From Butyrivibrio sp. YAB3001 (GTDB lineage Bacteria > Bacillota > Clostridia > Lachnospirales > Lachnospiraceae), in contig NZ_FOKR01000006.1 in assembly GCF_900112195.1 (NCBI RefSeq), positions 1 to 64,000 of the forward strand: DNA of 64,000 nt. The letters are read 5' to 3'. Below, piece by piece: positions 61,751-64,000 of this stretch. The position numbers and the translations under genes are program-made. How positions within the stretch are numbered: the stretch's first letter is position 1; each line of letters starts with the position of its first letter. Under the pieces are notes generated by a model that worked only from the letters and a program-made list of their open reading frames with translations, did not search any database and was not told the origin of the DNA.

Positions 61751-63745
61751 TCACTTTCCCTCTGTCATCTCATTCAGAAGCTTTTTAAGCTCTATCATCT
61801 GGTCTCTAAGCGTAGCTGCCGTCTCAAAGTCAAGTTCGGTAGCAGCCTTCTTCATCTTCTTCTGAACCTGCCCTATAAGTTTCTCAAGTTCTTCCTGATT
61901 CATCGACTCAGGATCCTTTTCAAATTTAACTTCTTCCTTGGCAACAGCCTTGGTAACTGCAATCAGATCCCTTACTGCCTTTTTGATTGTTTGAGGCGTA
62001 ATGCCATGTTCCTCATTATACTTCTGCTGAATTGCACGTCTTCTCTTAGTCTCCTCAATAGCCTTATTCATTGAATCAGTCATATTGTCAGCATACATTA
62101 TGACTCTTCCCTCAGCATTTCTCGCAGCTCGCCCGATTGTCTGGATCAAGGAAGTTTCCGACCTCAAAAAGCCCTCTTTATCAGCATCAATTATCGCCAC
62201 AAGAGAGATTTCCGGAATATCAAGCCCTTCCCTTAAAAGATTGATTCCCACAAGAACATCGAACACATCCAGTCTCATATCTCTTATTATCTCAGCGCGC
62301 TCTAAAGTATCTATATCCGAATGCAGATACTTAACTCTTATTCCGGATTCAGCAAGATATTCTGTCAGATCTTCCGCCATACGTTTGGTAAGTGTTGTTA
62401 CCAGAACTTTATTCTTTTTATCAATTTCTTTGCGAATCTCACTGATGAGATCATCAATCTGCCCATCTACAGGTTTCACAGTTACTTCCGGATCCAAAAG
62501 GCCTGTTGGACGAATCACTTGTTCAGTTCTTAAAAGTTCGTGTTCCTCCTCATATTTCCCCGGTGTTGCAGAGCAAAAAAGCATCTGGTCAATATGGGAC
62601 TCAAACTCTTCAAAATTGAGCGGTCTGTTATCAAGAGCTGACGGAAGTCTGAAACCATAGTCAACCAGTGTAAGTTTCCTGCTCCTGTCGCCATGGTACA
62701 TAGCTCCTACCTGAGGAATAGTCATATGTGATTCGTCTACTATAATCAAGAAATCATTTTCAAAGAAATCAAGGAGTGTGAGCGGTGGCTCTCCCGGCTT
62801 CATAAAATTAAGATGTCTCGAATAATTCTCAATACCTGAGCAAAAGCCTGTCTCTCTCATCATTTCAAGATCAAAATTTGTTCTTTCAGATATTCTCTGT
62901 GCCTCGATCAGTCTGTCTTCACCCTTGAAGAATTTAATCTGTTCCTCAAGTTCTTTTTCAATGTTATCGCAAGCCTTATTTATTTTTTCCTGCGGAACGA
63001 CATAATGGGAAGCAGGGTATATCATGACATGGGAGAGCTCATTTTTAACCTTTGCTGTGACAGGTTCTATTTCGCATATTCTGTCAATCTCATCTCCAAA
63101 AAACTCTACTCTTATCAGATAATCATCTGCATTTGCAGGAAAAATCTCTATTGTGTCACCGCGAACTCTGAAATTACACCTGTTAAGCTCCATATCATTT
63201 CTTGAATACTGTATTGCAACCAGCTCTTTTATAGTCTCATCCCTGTCTTTCTGCATTCCGGGACGCAATGAAATAGACATCCCCTTAAATTCCTCAGGGC
63301 TTCCCAGACCATAAATACATGACACACTCGCAACAACAATGACATCTTTTCTCTCAGCAAGCGAAGCCGTAGCTGATAGTCTAAGCTTATCAATCTCATC
63401 ATTGATGGCTGAATCCTTGGCTATATATGTATCCGTCTGCGGTACATACGCCTCCGGCTGGTAATAGTCATAGTAGGATACAAAGTATTCAACCGCATTT
63501 TCCGGGAAAAATTCCTTCATTTCTCCATATAACTGCCCTGCCAGCGTCTTATTGTGGGAAATTATCAGTGTAGGTTTATTCAAAGCCGCAATTACATTAG
63601 CCATGGTAAAAGTCTTACCAGAGCCGGTAACACCAAGAAGTGTCTCGAACTGATTTCCTGCTTTAAATCCGTCAACCAATTCTTTTATTGCCTGTGGCTG
63701 GTCACCTGTAGGTTTAAATTCCGAATGCAAAACAAATTTATCCAT
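61751..63745 (-). CDS. uvrB: UvrABC excinuclease subunit B
   Basis: UvrB is the helicase-like core that loads at damage with UvrA and recruits UvrC. Conserved parts are [12 protein letters not shown], Walker [16 protein letters not shown], the damage-probing beta-hairpin [18 protein letters not shown], and the C-terminal UVR domain [18 protein letters not shown]. The start is uncertain: the family begins near [17 protein letters not shown], so I choose the ATG at 63745, although the nearest AGAGG is 13 bases upstream. TTG 63769 and ATG 63766 are in frame but add eight unconserved residues. Confidence 0.95.
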   Translation of the reverse strand: MDKFVLHSEFKPTGDQPQAIKELVDGFKAGNQFETLLGVTGSGKTFTMANVIAALNKPTLIISHNKTLAGQLYGEMKEFFPENAVEYFVSYYDYYQPEAYVPQTDTYIAKDSAINDEIDKLRLSATASLAERKDVIVVASVSCIYGLGSPEEFKGMSISLRPGMQKDRDETIKELVAIQYSRNDMELNRCNFRVRGDTIEIFPANADDYLIRVEFFGDEIDRICEIEPVTAKVKNELSHVMIYPASHYVVPQEKINKACDNIEKELEEQIKFFKGEDRLIEAQRISERTNFDLEMMRETGFCSGIENYSRHLNFMKPGEPPLTLLDFFENDFLIIVDESHMTIPQVGAMYHGDRSRKLTLVDYGFRLPSALDNRPLNFEEFESHIDQMLFCSATPGKYEEEHELLRTEQVIRPTGLLDPEVTVKPVDGQIDDLISEIRKEIDKKNKVLVTTLTKRMAEDLTEYLAESGIRVKYLHSDIDTLERAEIIRDMRLDVFDVLVGINLLREGLDIPEISLVAIIDADKEGFLRSETSLIQTIGRAARNAEGRVIMYADNMTDSMNKAIEETKRRRAIQQKYNEEHGITPQTIKKAVRDLIAVTKAVAKEEVKFEKDPESMNQEELEKLIGQVQKKMKKAATELDFETAATLRDQMIELKKLLNEMTEGK

Positions 63746-63799
63746 AAAAAATGCTATGCCTCTCATCAAATCTTTTTTCTGATTTATTTAGCATAGCAG

Positions 63800-63826
63800 A
63801 TTATATTTTAATTGTATAGATGTAAA
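63800..63826 (-). promoter_or_regulatory. Candidate uvrB promoter
   Basis: On the minus strand TTTACA (complement of 63821-63826) and TATAAT (complement of 63800-63805) lie 15 bases apart, a short but workable spacing. The -35 is next to the SOS box, so LexA would block it. Confidence 0.55.
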
Positions 63827-63827
63827 G

Positions 63828-63841
63828 CGAACTTTTGTTCG
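63828..63841. promoter_or_regulatory. LexA (DinR) SOS box
   Basis: CGAACTTTTGTTCG at 63828-63841 is a perfect palindrome fitting the Gram-positive LexA consensus CGAAC-N4-GTTCG. It overlaps the upstream edge of the uvrB promoter, so LexA should repress the uvrB-uvrA operon until DNA damage. No other copy was noticed in the window. Confidence 0.93.
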
Positions 63842-63851
63842 TCAGTTATAC

Positions 63852-64000
63852 TCACTCCACATTTATTGAGTCATAGGTATAAACAAGATCCTGTTCAATC
63901 ACGAATTCGCCCTCAAAGAACTCTTCTTTATACTCGGTGGTCTCAAGAAGTCTTGTGGTACACATAGCAGCAGTTGCCCTGCCTTCGCTTGTTTTTACAG
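63852..64000 (-). CDS. C-terminal 49 residues of an unidentified protein (5' end outside window)
   Basis: The frame from the window edge reads VKTSEGRATAAMCTTRLLE and ends ...IEQDLVYTYDSINVE with a TGA at 63852-63854. It has coding character (no stops, charged and balanced composition) and runs towards uvrB on the same strand. No terminator is visible between it and the SOS box. I do not recognise the family from this short tail. Confidence 0.55.
   Translation of the reverse strand, partial: VKTSEGRATAAMCTTRLLETTEYKEEFFEGEFVIEQDLVYTYDSINVE

Noticed and set aside
1..64000. CRISPR array, rRNA or tRNA genes
   Set aside because: No regularly spaced repeats, and no tRNA T-loop or anticodon-arm patterns or rRNA segments were recognised on either strand.

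Overview
The window is low-GC DNA from a Firmicute. Gene content and order fit a motile Lachnospiraceae, most likely near Butyrivibrio or Pseudobutyrivibrio (inference). The evidence is a cdaA-cdaR-glmM operon, an mbl gene followed by two flagellar rod genes and a rod-binding protein (the Bacillus mbl-flhO-flhP order), comF beside yvyF, recD2, and a uvrBA pair behind a Gram-positive LexA box. I saw no rRNA, tRNA or CRISPR array.

Layout. 1-725: 3' part of a DDE transposase followed by a long inverted repeat. 875-17621 (minus): a 15-gene surface-glycan operon holding pseudaminic-acid-type genes (PseI, PseF, PseG, a PseH-like acetyltransferase, a second half-length PseG-like protein), a family-52-like transferase, a PglK-like ABC flippase, WecE, GtrA, an acyltransferase and large membrane proteins. 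17696-20613 (plus): a PseA-like amidotransferase and a DUF6044-type membrane protein. 20701-20747: a bidirectional terminator. 20756-37879 (minus): an exopolysaccharide locus with a WecG enzyme carrying an extra membrane module, glmS, a HAD phosphatase, the priming phosphoglycosyltransferase, a Wzz protein with a degenerate kinase-like tail, an EpsG/Wzy polymerase and many glycosyltransferases. 37996-40052 (minus): gmd-fcl for GDP-fucose, facing an AraC regulator (plus) at 40225. 41089-44860 (minus): CAP-domain protein, LIC_10190-type membrane protein, YuiD and RfbD. 44947-54887 (minus): recD2-comF-yvyF-two membrane proteins-cdaA-cdaR-glmM-HPr-YerB, ending in a strong terminator. 55107-58715 (minus): mbl-flhO-flhP-rod-binding protein, ending in a strong terminator. 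58771-63841 (minus): uvrB-uvrA behind an SOS box. 63852-64000: the tail of one more minus-strand gene.

How it works together. GlmS and GlmM supply glucosamine phosphates for UDP-GlcNAc, the precursor of wall, exopolysaccharide and pseudaminic-type sugars. GDP-fucose, dTDP-rhamnose (RfbD only; the other Rml genes are not here) and a dTDP-4-amino-4,6-dideoxy sugar (WecE) are further donors. The two glycan loci are complementary: the EPS locus has a primer, Wzz and Wzy but no recognisable flippase, while the Pse locus has a flippase but no polymerase. They may therefore serve one polymer (inference).

The most unusual points are three domain rearrangements: Wzz with a kinase-like tail that lacks the nucleotide loop, WecG joined to the membrane module of a priming transferase, and a free-standing C-terminal half of PseG. 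The pseudaminic set also lacks the first two enzymes, PseB and PseC, inside the window.
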